Source: Angelakisella massiliensis (lineage in GTDB: Bacteria > Bacillota > Clostridia > Oscillospirales > Ruminococcaceae). Taken from it: a stretch of DNA of 64,000 nucleotides. Location: the NCBI RefSeq assembly GCF_900104675.1, contig NZ_LT629945.1:2594756-2658755 (forward strand), read 5' to 3'. Positions 8,286-16,599 of this stretch are shown here, piece by piece. Below the pieces are notes generated by a model. It was not told the origin of the DNA and did not search any database. It was given only the letters and a program-made list of their open reading frames with translations. Made by a program: the position numbers and the translations under genes. How positions within the stretch are numbered: position 1 is the stretch's first letter; each line of letters begins with the position of its first letter.

Positions 8286-9014
8286 ATGACAAAGAACGTT
8301 GCCCACAGAGGTTTTTCCTCCCACTACCCTGAAAACACTATGCTGGCCTTTGAACATGCAGTAGCCGCCGGCTGCGACGGCATCGAACTGGATGTACAGC
8401 TTTCCAAGGACGGCCAGGTGGTTATTATCCACGACGAAATGGTGGACCGCACCACCGATGGTACCGGCTTGGTTCGGGATTATACATTGGAGGAGCTTCA
8501 GAAATTCAACGCCGCAGCCAAGTTTGCTTCCCCCTGCCAGCCGCAGCACATCCCCACTCTTCGGGAATATTTTGAATTTATGAAGGATAAGCCTCAATTT
8601 ACCAATATAGAGCTGAAAAACGGCATTTTCGTCTACCCTCAGCTGGAAGAAAAGGTGCTGGAGCTGATCCAGGAGTTTAAGCTGGAGGATCGCACCGCTT
8701 TTTCCTCCTTCAATCACTATTCTATGGTCAAGTGCAAAAAGCTGGCTCCCCACATTCCCACCGGCCTGCTCACCAGCTCCTGGATCGTGGATGCCGGCGC
8801 TTATGGCCAAAAGCTGGGCGCCGACTACATCAACGCCCAGTATTGCTCCTTTACTCCTGAAAATATTCAGGAGATTGAGGACCACGGCCTGGGCTGCAAC
8901 GCCTGGACCGTCAACCGGGAGGAAGATCTTCGCCGTTTGATTGCCGCGGGCATTACCTCGGTTATTACAAACTTCCCTGATTTGGCGGGTAAAATTCTCA
9001 AAGAGCAGCAGTAA
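8286..9014 (+). CDS. Glycerophosphodiester phosphodiesterase
   Basis: The 242-residue product is a compact GDPD TIM barrel without signal peptide, so it acts in the cytoplasm. The family motifs are visible: AHRG near the start (catalytic His), PENT, and GIELDVQLSKDG...VIIHDE (metal ligands Glu and Asp, second catalytic His). It hydrolyses glycerophosphodiesters to sn-glycerol-3-phosphate and an alcohol. I chose the ATG at 8286, 8 bases after AGAAGGG (8271-8277), over the TTG two codons upstream. Together with the UgpB-like importer and LacI regulator it outlines a glycerophosphodiester uptake and cleavage route. Its terminator was split by the insertion sequence that follows. Confidence 0.92.
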   Translation: MTKNVAHRGFSSHYPENTMLAFEHAVAAGCDGIELDVQLSKDGQVVIIHDEMVDRTTDGTGLVRDYTLEELQKFNAAAKFASPCQPQHIPTLREYFEFMKDKPQFTNIELKNGIFVYPQLEEKVLELIQEFKLEDRTAFSSFNHYSMVKCKKLAPHIPTGLLTSSWIVDAGAYGQKLGADYINAQYCSFTPENIQEIEDHGLGCNAWTVNREEDLRRLIAAGITSVITNFPDLAGKILKEQQ

Positions 9015-9046
9015 TTCCGCCTCTTTCCCCCGCCGCTCCAAAAACA

Positions 9047-9070
9047 TAAAAAAAGCAAGTGGCACCTGGT
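9047..9070 (+). terminator. Left half of the phosphodiesterase terminator, split by the IS
   Basis: AAAAAAGCAAGTGGCACC here pairs with GGTACCACTTGTTTTTT at 10379-10395 on the far side of the insertion. Removing the element and one TTC copy restores an intrinsic hairpin of A-run, AAGTGG-C-ACC, loop, GGT-A-CCACTT and T-run, 33 bases after the gene's stop. Confidence 0.75.
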
Positions 9071-9134
9071 TTCTGAACTGCACCCCATTTGTTAGACAGT
9101 ATGATATACTGACTAAGAAGTGGGGTGCTTTATT

Positions 9135-9485
9135 ATGCCAAAAGGAATACCAAACAAACGTTATACGCCAGAATTCAAGAAGCAGGTGGTTGAGGCAGTC
9201 ATGCAAGATGGCCTTAGCTATGAGGAAGCTGCCAAGCTATACGAAGTCCATGGACATGGACGCATTCAAAGCTGGGAACGGATTTATCTGGAAGAAGGTC
9301 CGGAAGGCCTTGCTATAGAGCGTCGAGGACGCAGGAGTACGGGCGAAACGGAGAGACTGCCAAGCAAAGTGGAAGAGGATTTACTCGCTGAGGTTCAGCG
9401 GCTACGAGCAGAAAATGCTTACTTAAAAAACTTGCAAGCCTTGGTTTTGGAAGAAGAGCGACGCCAGCACAAAAAGCGCAGGTAG
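9135..9485 (+). CDS. IS3 family transposase OrfA (helix-turn-helix)
   Basis: The 116-residue product starts at the ATG after GTGGGGTG. It has an HTH domain (about 10-55: YTPEFKKQVVEAV, YEEAAKLYEV), followed by a leucine-zipper-like helix (VEEDLLAEVQRLRAENAYLKNLQ), as in IS3/IS150 OrfA proteins that bind the terminal repeats. Near the end, the A-rich sequences A-AAA-AAC (9425-9431) and C-AAA-AAG (9470-9476) are candidate -1 slippage sites for making the OrfAB transposase. The second fits better with the conserved start of OrfB (AQVVQKLRHEF). Confidence 0.93.
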   Translation: MPKGIPNKRYTPEFKKQVVEAVMQDGLSYEEAAKLYEVHGHGRIQSWERIYLEEGPEGLAIERRGRRSTGETERLPSKVEEDLLAEVQRLRAENAYLKNLQALVLEEERRQHKKRR

Positions 9486-10324
9486 TTCAAAAACTGAGGC
9501 ATGAATTCTCGCTGTCGTTTCTGCTCGAAATCGCTCAACTTCCTCGTGCTACCTTCTACTATCATCTGAAGCAGATGAGGGTACCAGACAAATACAAGGA
9601 AGTCAAAGCAGAAATCACCCTGATTTACCACGAGAACAAAGGACGGTATGGGTACCGCCGTATCACAACTGAGTTACATAACCGTGGATTTATTTGCAAT
9701 CACAAGACTGTCCAGCGGCTTATGAAAGAATTAGGCTTAGTCTGCCGTGTCAGAATCAAGAAATATCATTCTTACAAGGGAGAAGTGGGCAAAATTGCTC
9801 CTAATTTGCTAAACAGGAATTTCTGTGCTGAAGAGCCAAACCAGAAATGGGTCACCGATGTGACAGAGTTCAGCCTATTTGGCCAGAAGCTCTATCTTTC
9901 TCCAATCCTGGATTTACACAACGGGTATTTGGTGAGTTATGCCATCTTTGACCGACCGATTCTGAGTATGGTTACTACCATGCTGGATAAGGCTTTTGAA
10001 ACAATACCAGATACAACAGAGTTAATCCTTCATTCCGACCAAGGTTGGCAATACCAACATAAGCAGTACCAGCGTATGCTTCGTAAGAAAGGAATTCAAC
10101 AGAGTATGAGCCGCAAAGGTAACTGTCTGGATAATGCTGTTATGGAAAATTTCTTTGGCTTACTCAAAAGTGAGTTGCTGTATCTGCAAGAATTTGAATC
10201 TATGGAGCACTTCAAGCGGGAACTGCTGGACTATCTGGATTACTACAACAACCGCCGCATCAAGGCAAAGCTGAAGGGCTTGCCGCCTGCTCTTCACAGA
10301 CAACAAGCCCTTTCGGCTGCTTAG
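9470..10324 (+). CDS. IS3 family transposase OrfB (DDE integrase core), made by -1 frameshift
   Basis: This frame is open from before 9452 and overlaps the end of OrfA. It encodes the conserved linker VVQKLRHEFSLSFLLEIAQL and PRATFYYHL, an HTH-21 type segment (YGYRRITTEL), and an rve integrase core. The core has DDE residues in WVTDVTEF, LHSDQGWQY and the MENFFGLLKSE glutamate. An internal ATG at 9575 could start a shorter product of 249 residues, but it would lack the conserved linker. The fused OrfAB is the active transposase in this family. No internal stops or truncation are seen. Confidence 0.9.
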   Translation, partial: QKAQVVQKLRHEFSLSFLLEIAQLPRATFYYHLKQMRVPDKYKEVKAEITLIYHENKGRYGYRRITTELHNRGFICNHKTVQRLMKELGLVCRVRIKKYHSYKGEVGKIAPNLLNRNFCAEEPNQKWVTDVTEFSLFGQKLYLSPILDLHNGYLVSYAIFDRPILSMVTTMLDKAFETIPDTTELILHSDQGWQYQHKQYQRMLRKKGIQQSMSRKGNCLDNAVMENFFGLLKSELLYLQEFESMEHFKRELLDYLDYYNNRRIKAKLKGLPPALHRQQALSAA

Positions 10325-10370
10325 ACAATTTTTACTTTCAAATATTGTCTAACTTTTTGGGGTCACTTCA

Positions 10371-10735
10371 TTCTGGCCGGTACCACTTGTTTTTTCTTTT
10401 TCAGAAGATTTTTCAGGGAAGAATCGGGCCCACTCCCAACTCCAGATGCAAAGGCAGCCGTCTCAAAGCAATACTGGCAGCGGCAGTTATTCGGGAAAGA
10501 TGTCAAGAACTTATCTCCAGCGCTTTCCATGAACTTTCATCAGATTTCATTTTGACCATATCCCGAACCACCTGTATAGCTTGAAAATCACCCATAGGAA
10601 TGTTTGTTTTGGGAAGAAAAAATTTAAAGAACCAGGGTTCCCTTCTTCTGATAAAAGAAAGATCTGCGTCTCGACTATAATCCCCTCTTATGGTATACTG
10701 ATTAACGTTATGTTCTCACAAAAAGGGGAATTTTT
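10371..10735. other. Intergenic region between IS and the GTPase gene
   Basis: These 365 bases contain the TTC target duplication, the right half of the split terminator (10379-10395) and a promoter close to the next gene. The middle (10400-10660) holds a 79-codon open frame starting inside the IS end that has no coding character, and no other structure I can name. Confidence 0.5.
10671..10699 (+). promoter_or_regulatory. Candidate sigma-70/A promoter for the GTPase-NYN gene
   Basis: TCGACT at 10671-10676, a 17-base spacer and TATACT at 10694-10699 lie 37 bases before the start codon. The ribosome binding site AAAAGGGG follows at 10720-10727. Confidence 0.55.
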
Positions 10736-13426
10736 ATGAGCGGGCAAACAGAAGAAAACAAGCAGAAAATACCCATCTGCGCAGGGCTGCTGGCCCATGT
10801 GGACGCAGGCAAAACCACCCTTTCCGAAGGGCTGCTGTATCTGGGCGGCTCTATCCGGCAGCTGGGGCGGGTAGACCATCAGGACGCCTTCCTGGACACC
10901 TTCGCACTGGAGCGTCAGCGGGGAATCACCATCTTTTCCAAGCAGGCCATTCTCCCCCTGAAAGAGGTGGAGCTAACACTGTTGGACACCCCCGGGCATG
11001 TGGATTTTTCCAGTGAAATGGAACGCACCCTCCAGGTGCTGGACTGCGCCATACTGGTCATCAGCGGTCCCCAGGGCCTCCAAAGCCACACCCGGACCCT
11101 GTGGAACCTGCTGGAACGATATCACATCCCTACCTTTATCTTCTGCAATAAAATGGACCTGCCGGGAGCGGAAGCGGAGAACCTGCTCCATCAATTGGGG
11201 CAGCTGCAAAAAACAGGATTCGTCAACTTTTCTCCAGAGGAGCCCCTGGAAAAGAGACTGGAAAATCTGGCTCTCTGCGATGAAAGGACGATGGAAACCT
11301 ATCTGGAGCAGGGGGAGATCACCAGGGAAGAAATTCGCCGGCTGGTAGCGGAAAGAAAGGTTTTTCCCTGTTACTTTGGCTCCGCCCTGCGCCTGAATGG
11401 AGTTGAGGAGCTGCTGGAAGGGTTGGATCAATACGCTCCCCGCCCTCAATATCCCTCTGCTTTTGGCGCCAGGGTCTTTAAAATTGCCCGGGACCCCCAG
11501 GGAGTACGGCTGACTTATCTGAAAGTAACAGGAGGTGAGCTGAAGGTAAAAGCCCTCCTTACCAACCGCCCCGCGGGAGAGACGGCACCCGGGGAATATT
11601 GGGAGGAGAAGGCGGACCAGCTGCGCCTTTATTCCGGCGCCAAATACCAGACCATCTCCCTGGCACAGGCTGGAACGGTCTGCGCTGTTACGGGACTGAC
11701 CCATACCTATCCCGGTGAGGGCTTAGGCTTTGAGGAAAACAGCGAAAGCCCTTTCCTGGAACCGGTTCTTTCCAGCCGCATGATCCTGCCGGAGGGATGT
11801 GATCCTTACGCTGTCTTTCTCCGTTTGCGGCAGCTGGAGGAAGAGGATCCCCAGCTCCACCTGGTATGGAACGAAAGCCTGGGAGAAATCCATTTGCAGG
11901 TGATGGGCAAAATCCAGCTGGAAGTGCTGCGTCAGGTAATCAGCGAACGGTTTGGGCTGGAAGTGGACTTCGGCCCCGGCAGCATTCTTTACCGGGAAAC
12001 GATTCTGGATACGGTGGAAGGCGTGGGGCATTTTGAACCTCTCCGCCATTATGCCGAGGTCCATCTCATTCTGCGGCCAGGTCCCCGGGGCAGCGGCCTG
12101 CAGTTTGATTCCAGCTGCAGTGAGGATCAGCTGGACCGCAACTGGCAAAGGTTGATTCTCACCCATTTGAAGGAGCGGATTCATCCCGGTGTTCTTACCG
12201 GCTCCCCCATCACCGATCTGCACATCACTCTGGCTGCGGGAAAGGCTCATCTCAAACACACCGAAGGAGGAGATTTCCGCCAGGCCACTTATCGGGCGGT
12301 ACGCCAGGGGCTGATGAAAGCCCAAAACCAGCTGCTGGAGCCCTGGTATTCCTTCCGGCTGGAGCTGCCCTCTGCTGCAGTAGGCCGGGCCATGTCTGAT
12401 CTGCAGCGTATGGGCGCTCAGTTTCAACCGCCGGAAACCAGCGATGGACAATCCATTCTAACCGGCAGCGCTCCCGTTTCCGCCATGGGGGATTATCAAA
12501 CCGAAGTTACCTCCTACACCCAGGGACAGGGAAGACTTTCCTGCACAATTCTGGGGTATCTTCCCTGCCACAACACCGAAGAGGTAGTGGCAGCCAAGGG
12601 TTACGACCCTCTGCGGGACCTGGAAAATCCTCCAGATTCTGTTTTTTGCTCTCATGGAGCCGGTGTCGTGGTGCCCTGGGACCAGGTGGACAGCCAGATG
12701 CATCTGGAAAGTGTGCTGAAAAAGCCTTCCTCCCCCACTGTTGTAGTGGCTGGATCGGTGCCCCGCTCCAGTTATTCCGGCTCCCTGGAGGAGGACAAGG
12801 AGCTCCAGGCTATCTTTGAACGAACCTATGGTCCTATCCGCCGCCGGGATACCCCTCTCCCTTTGGGGCCGGAACGCTCCCTCACCCCGCCTCCTCCCCC
12901 GGAAGAACCGGTACCGGAATACCTGCTGGTGGATGGCTACAACATTCTTTTTGCCTGGGAGGAGCTGAAAACCCTGGCCAAAACCAACATCGATGCGGCC
13001 CGCCAGGCGCTGATGGATCTGCTGTGCAACTATCAGGGATACAAAAACTGTGTTCTCATCCTGGTATTCGACGCCTATAAAGTACCGGGCAATACCGGAA
13101 CCGTCAGCCGCTATCACAACATTTATGTGGTGTACACCAAGGAAGCGGAAACTGCCGACGCTTATATTGAAAAGGCCACTTTCGATATCGGCCAGCGGCA
13201 TAAAGTCCGGGTAGCCACCTCTGACGGCCTGGAGCAGCTGATCATTCTGGGCCATGGCGCTCTGCGGATCTCGGCAAAAGCCTTTCGCGAGGAGGTGGAA
13301 CGGGTGGAGGGACTGATTTCCGCCGCCATCGCAGAAAACGCCCGCCGCAACCGCTTCCGGGACAAGGAAGCTGCCGGAATTCCCATCCCGGACCTGGAAG
13401 AATCTCAAGAGGATGTGAAAGGATGA
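10736..13426 (+). CDS. EF-G/TetM-like translational GTPase fused to a C-terminal NYN (YacP/Rae1-like) domain
   Basis: The 896-residue product has an EF-G-type GTP-binding domain: P-loop AHVDAGKTT with K26, DTPGH at about 84-88 and NKMD at 138-141. EF-G-like domains II-V follow to about residue 640, arranged as in the TetM/TetO ribosomal protection family. A linker rich in Pro leads to a NYN nuclease domain (about 728-880) with LLVDGYN (D733, N736), VFDAY, TADAYIEK and VATSDG acidic positions. YacP/Rae1, known from Bacillus subtilis, is a ribosome-associated mRNA endonuclease of this fold. The fusion suggests a factor that enters the ribosomal A site and cuts or rescues stalled mRNA. Tetracycline protection is possible but not implied by the core alone. 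It has its own promoter, and the DUF1643 gene follows by 6 bases. Confidence 0.9.
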   Translation: MSGQTEENKQKIPICAGLLAHVDAGKTTLSEGLLYLGGSIRQLGRVDHQDAFLDTFALERQRGITIFSKQAILPLKEVELTLLDTPGHVDFSSEMERTLQVLDCAILVISGPQGLQSHTRTLWNLLERYHIPTFIFCNKMDLPGAEAENLLHQLGQLQKTGFVNFSPEEPLEKRLENLALCDERTMETYLEQGEITREEIRRLVAERKVFPCYFGSALRLNGVEELLEGLDQYAPRPQYPSAFGARVFKIARDPQGVRLTYLKVTGGELKVKALLTNRPAGETAPGEYWEEKADQLRLYSGAKYQTISLAQAGTVCAVTGLTHTYPGEGLGFEENSESPFLEPVLSSRMILPEGCDPYAVFLRLRQLEEEDPQLHLVWNESLGEIHLQVMGKIQLEVLRQVISERFGLEVDFGPGSILYRETILDTVEGVGHFEPLRHYAEVHLILRPGPRGSGLQFDSSCSEDQLDRNWQRLILTHLKERIHPGVLTGSPITDLHITLAAGKAHLKHTEGGDFRQATYRAVRQGLMKAQNQLLEPWYSFRLELPSAAVGRAMSDLQRMGAQFQPPETSDGQSILTGSAPVSAMGDYQTEVTSYTQGQGRLSCTILGYLPCHNTEEVVAAKGYDPLRDLENPPDSVFCSHGAGVVVPWDQVDSQMHLESVLKKPSSPTVVVAGSVPRSSYSGSLEEDKELQAIFERTYGPIRRRDTPLPLGPERSLTPPPPPEEPVPEYLLVDGYNILFAWEELKTLAKTNIDAARQALMDLLCNYQGYKNCVLILVFDAYKVPGNTGTVSRYHNIYVVYTKEAETADAYIEKATFDIGQRHKVRVATSDGLEQLIILGHGALRISAKAFREEVERVEGLISAAIAENARRNRFRDKEAAGIPIPDLEESQEDVKG

Positions 13427-13432
13427 CTTTGG

Positions 13433-14074
13433 ATGCATATTCCCAATCCCCTGGAAAAACGTTCGCCGGTACTGTCCTTTAAAGAAGCCTTGGCCCAGTC
13501 CATGGAACCCGGTCATGACTATGATCCCGGACAGTGGCTCTATGTTCCCTGCGCCTACACCGATTACCGGTATATTCTGGGCACACGGGGACAGCGTCCT
13601 TTGATCTGTGTGGGAATCAACCCTTCCACCGCCGCCCCCAACGCTCTGGACAATACCCTTTGCTCGGTACAACGGGTGGCTCTCCACAACGGCTATGACA
13701 GCTTCATCATGTTTAATGTCTGCGCTCAACGGGCTACCCGTCCCCAGGATATGGACCGGGACTGCGATCCCTATCTCCATCAGGAGAATATGGCCGCCTT
13801 CCGTTACATACTGTCCCTGTCCACTGAGACCCCAGCCATTTGGGCCGCCTGGGGAACCATCATTCAAACCAGGTCCTATCTTCCCCGCTGCGTGGAGGAG
13901 ATGATCGCCATAGGGGAGGAATATGGGGCCAAATGGTTCACCGCCGGTGCCCGGAGCAAAAAGGGAGGGCATCCCCACCATCCCCTGTACCTGAAAAAGG
14001 ACAGCCCCCTGGATCCCTTTGATCCACAGGCATACCTGGAATCACTGACAGGAAAAGTCACTGCAAAAGTTTAG
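13433..14074 (+). CDS. DUF1643 domain protein
   Basis: The 213-residue product has the DUF1643 core: ICVGINPSTA, then a D-NT segment, V-R-A, GYDSFIMFNVCAQRATRP, AAWG and a C-terminal HP-rich part. It lacks signal peptide and membrane segments, so it is probably cytoplasmic. The family's function is unknown to me. The gene starts 6 bases after the GTPase-NYN stop with GGATG overlapping the junction, so it is very likely co-translated with that gene and may share its process. Confidence 0.85.
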   Translation: MHIPNPLEKRSPVLSFKEALAQSMEPGHDYDPGQWLYVPCAYTDYRYILGTRGQRPLICVGINPSTAAPNALDNTLCSVQRVALHNGYDSFIMFNVCAQRATRPQDMDRDCDPYLHQENMAAFRYILSLSTETPAIWAAWGTIIQTRSYLPRCVEEMIAIGEEYGAKWFTAGARSKKGGHPHHPLYLKKDSPLDPFDPQAYLESLTGKVTAKV

Positions 14075-14141
14075 ATCCGCCGGGAATTATCTTCCCGGGG
14101 AGCAATCTATAAAAGGCCCTTCCCCCAAAAACATTATAACC

Positions 14142-14184
14142 AAGCCGAACGCCGGTGCCTCCTGGGAGACACCGGCGTTCGGCT
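14142..14184. terminator. Perfect 15-bp inverted repeat between convergent genes
   Basis: Arms 14142-14156 and 14170-14184 are perfectly complementary and GC-rich, with a 13-base loop. The plus side lacks a T-run and the minus side has only TTGG then a later T-run, so this is a strong hairpin but an imperfect intrinsic terminator. It ends the DUF1643 and the reductase units. Confidence 0.65.
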
Positions 14185-14216
14185 ATATGGAGAATTACTA
14201 CTTGCTGTTGAAGGAA

Positions 14217-16070
14217 TTACTCAGCCAGAGCATACTTTGCTGCGCTGGCACCGGCGATCTTACCCCAGACAATGCAGCTGGTATTGGCCAGACCACCAAT
14301 GTTGCAGGCACCGCCGATATTGGCGCCGCCCGCCAGCTCGCCGCACTCATAGAGGCCGGGGATAGGCTGTCCGTCAGCATTGAGCACCTGAGCATCCGCG
14401 TTCATCAGAGGACCGCCCTTGGTGAGCATCACATAAGGCACAGTCTTGACAGCGTACAAAGTACCGGTGAGGGGAATCAGAGACTCGGTACGGCCAAACT
14501 GGCTGTCCTTACCGGCGGCGCAGTCAGCGTTATAGGTGTCGATGGTGGCCTTGAGGGCGGCAGCATCCACACCGATCTTGCCGGCCAGTTCCTCAACGGT
14601 ATCGCCCTTGAATACTACCTCGCCCTTCTCCAGCTCTTCATCGAAACGGGCCCAGTTTTCATCGCCCTTGCTGTTGACGGAGAGGATGGGATCCTGGGTA
14701 TCTCTCATTTCCTGGGAAATGATGATGTACACAATGTTATGGGGAGCGGTGGCCCAGGCGTTCTTCTTTTCGCTGTCCAGGCAGTTGTATTCGTTGAGCA
14801 TCCGGTTGCCATCCAGGTTCACCCAGATCGCGCCGGGATAAGCAGTCTCCTTGGCGGTGACGGAGCGGACAAAACCGGTGTCGGATACCGGCACGCCGCC
14901 GGCATAAGCGGGCAGATAGTCCATATTGGAGAAGACCGCGCCGGCCTTTTCCGCAAACACATAACCATCACCGGTGACAAACTCGGGAGAAGTGGTCAGA
15001 ACATTCTCATAATTGTACTTATGGAGCCACTCTTCATTGTGGCCGTAACCGCCGGTGGCCAGGATGATGGACTTGGCTTTATACTGGGTACCGGCATCGT
15101 CATTGATGATCACGCCGGTAACAGCACCATCCTCAATGATGATATCCTTTACCTCGGTGTTCAGCAGGATCTCCAGATTGCCCTCGGCAACCTTCTCGTC
15201 CAGCAGAGGCTTGACCAGCTCTACCATGGCCGCGCCGCCGCCGGTAACACGATGCTCACGGGGGATCTCAAAAGCGTCGTAGGTCTGGGGCTGCTTGGGC
15301 TGACGGTCACCGAAATCAGCGCCCAGAGAATCCATCCAGTCCACAGCCGCAGCGGCGTTCTCCACATGCTTCTGGGTCAGCTCAGGAATATTCCGTCCGC
15401 CGCCCATCCGCTCAATGTCCGCAATGAAGTCCTCGGGGGAATCTTCCACTCCGGCCTCCTGCTGCATCTTGGTACCGGCGCCGCTGAGGGTACCGCCCGC
15501 AAAACGAATGGAACCGCCCACAGCATTGTTCTTCTCAATAAGCATCACTTTGGCGCCGTTGTTGGCAGCCTCCAAAGCGGCGTTCATGCCGGAAAACCCG
15601 GCGCCAATGACGATAACGTCAGGATCGGTAAAGGCGATCTCTGTAGCGCCCTCTTCCTCCACCTCTTTGCCTTCCGCCTTGGCCAGAGCAGTGGCGACAG
15701 CGCTCTTGATGGCCTCAGAGGTGATGGTGGCGCCGGAAACCGCATCCACATCAACAGAATTGGCCTCCACAATAGCGGCGGGAATATCAGAGATAGCGGG
15801 ATCAGAAATACCAGGGGTCTCCTGATGCTCGGTCACTTCCACAGCGGTGATGTTGTTGGCGTCCACAGTCACAGACACCTTCACATCCCCGTTCATGCCG
15901 GCGGCGGAAGCCTCATAAGTTCCGGCAGTATATTTACCGGCCGCTTCGCTGGACGGTGCGCTCTCAGAAGAGGACGCACTGGAAGCGGGCTGAGAACAGG
16001 CCGCAACAGACAGTGCCATTGCCGCTGCCAGCAGCAGTGACAGGATCTTTTTGCTTAAATGTGTTGTCAT
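14217..16070 (-). CDS. Exported FMN/FAD-dependent fumarate-reductase-like lipoprotein
   Basis: The 617-residue product starts with a lipoprotein signal peptide (lipobox VAAC, C25) and a Ser/Ala linker. An FMN-binding domain (about 48-125) includes SGATITS, the site where ApbE-type flavin transferases attach FMN to Thr. The rest (about 150-610) is a flavocytochrome c/fumarate reductase FAD domain with VIGAGFSGMNAALEA and an ATGGYGHN segment. It lacks heme motifs. Related proteins (urocanate, fumarate and other enoate reductases) use extracellular electrons to reduce an unsaturated acid as a respiratory acceptor. It would sit on the outer face of the membrane. The acceptor cannot be assigned. 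It is transcribed alone from a control region at 16071-16599. Confidence 0.9.
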   Translation of the reverse strand: MTTHLSKKILSLLLAAAMALSVAACSQPASSASSSESAPSSEAAGKYTAGTYEASAAGMNGDVKVSVTVDANNITAVEVTEHQETPGISDPAISDIPAAIVEANSVDVDAVSGATITSEAIKSAVATALAKAEGKEVEEEGATEIAFTDPDVIVIGAGFSGMNAALEAANNGAKVMLIEKNNAVGGSIRFAGGTLSGAGTKMQQEAGVEDSPEDFIADIERMGGGRNIPELTQKHVENAAAAVDWMDSLGADFGDRQPKQPQTYDAFEIPREHRVTGGGAAMVELVKPLLDEKVAEGNLEILLNTEVKDIIIEDGAVTGVIINDDAGTQYKAKSIILATGGYGHNEEWLHKYNYENVLTTSPEFVTGDGYVFAEKAGAVFSNMDYLPAYAGGVPVSDTGFVRSVTAKETAYPGAIWVNLDGNRMLNEYNCLDSEKKNAWATAPHNIVYIIISQEMRDTQDPILSVNSKGDENWARFDEELEKGEVVFKGDTVEELAGKIGVDAAALKATIDTYNADCAAGKDSQFGRTESLIPLTGTLYAVKTVPYVMLTKGGPLMNADAQVLNADGQPIPGLYECGELAGGANIGGACNIGGLANTSCIVWGKIAGASAAKYALAE

Positions 16071-16599
16071 TTCTCTTTCCTCCTTCAGTCAAACCATCGG
16101 ACCAATCCGATTCTCCCATTCCATTGCCGCCGCAGGGAATGCTTCCTTCTGATCATCACAATCCTCAGGTTTGTTACAATTATAACACTCTCTTGAAACA
16201 TAATCCATGACTTTTGCAGCTTTTCGTATACATCACTGAAAAATTTCTGACAAAATCAGTTTATCTAGTCTGATTGTTACAAAATTATCACTCTTTTGTA
16301 AATTTTCACCTTCCATTATCTTTTTCTTTCATGAAATACCCCACTGATCAGCAGCACAACTGCGTTAAAAGCCTTTAGGTTTCCTCCTCCTAATGTAATC
16401 TGTCCATGGGTTACATAAAGTCAAAGCACCCTTCTCAGCCGGCTCTGAATAGCCCGCAGCACTGCTGTTCATTTGCCGCTTCCCCATCTCTTGCCAGTGC
16501 AGAAAAGATTTGTAAAAAACAGCGCAGCTCAAATCCCCGGATGATTGAGCCGCGCGGTTTTCAGCAGTTTTTGATTGTAACGATCGCACAATGATTTTT
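16071..16599. other. Intergenic region upstream of the reductase gene
   Basis: The first half holds the reductase promoter region. A perfect TATAAT reads leftward at 16179-16184, without a clear -35. The sequence is AT-rich to 16330. The second half contains the terminator of the XRE-cupin gene. A 103-codon minus-strand frame (16365-16676) runs through that terminator and overlaps the regulator; I consider it non-coding. Confidence 0.5.
16514..16560 (-). terminator. Rho-independent terminator of the XRE-cupin gene
   Basis: On the minus strand a 15-base-pair stem (one C-T mismatch, one G.T pair) with an 11-base loop is followed by TTTTTT. It lies 40 bases past the gene. Confidence 0.85.

Larger units (their letters stand above)
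9074..10370 (+). mobile_element. Complete IS3 family (IS150-like) insertion sequence
   Basis: The 1297-base element has imperfect 25-base terminal inverted repeats (9074-9098 and 10346-10370, 18 of 25 identical, ending in GTTAGACA). It encodes overlapping orfA and orfB in the -1 relation typical of IS3 elements and is flanked by a TTC direct duplication (9071-9073 and 10371-10373). The ends begin TGAA. Both genes appear intact, so it could be active. It inserted in the loop of the upstream gene's terminator. Confidence 0.92.

Noticed and set aside
7692-9206. Minus-strand 504-codon frame over the LacI and GDPD genes
   Set aside because: It crosses two well-supported plus-strand genes and the IS end, with no family similarity.
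10736-12660. Plain tetracycline resistance gene of the tet(M) type
   Set aside because: The C-terminal NYN domain, non-mobile context and divergent core argue for a resident translation factor; resistance cannot be claimed from sequence.
14187-16040. Plus-strand 617-codon open frame over the reductase gene
   Set aside because: It is a codon-bias shadow of the minus-strand lipoprotein, which has a signal peptide, FMN and FAD motifs.
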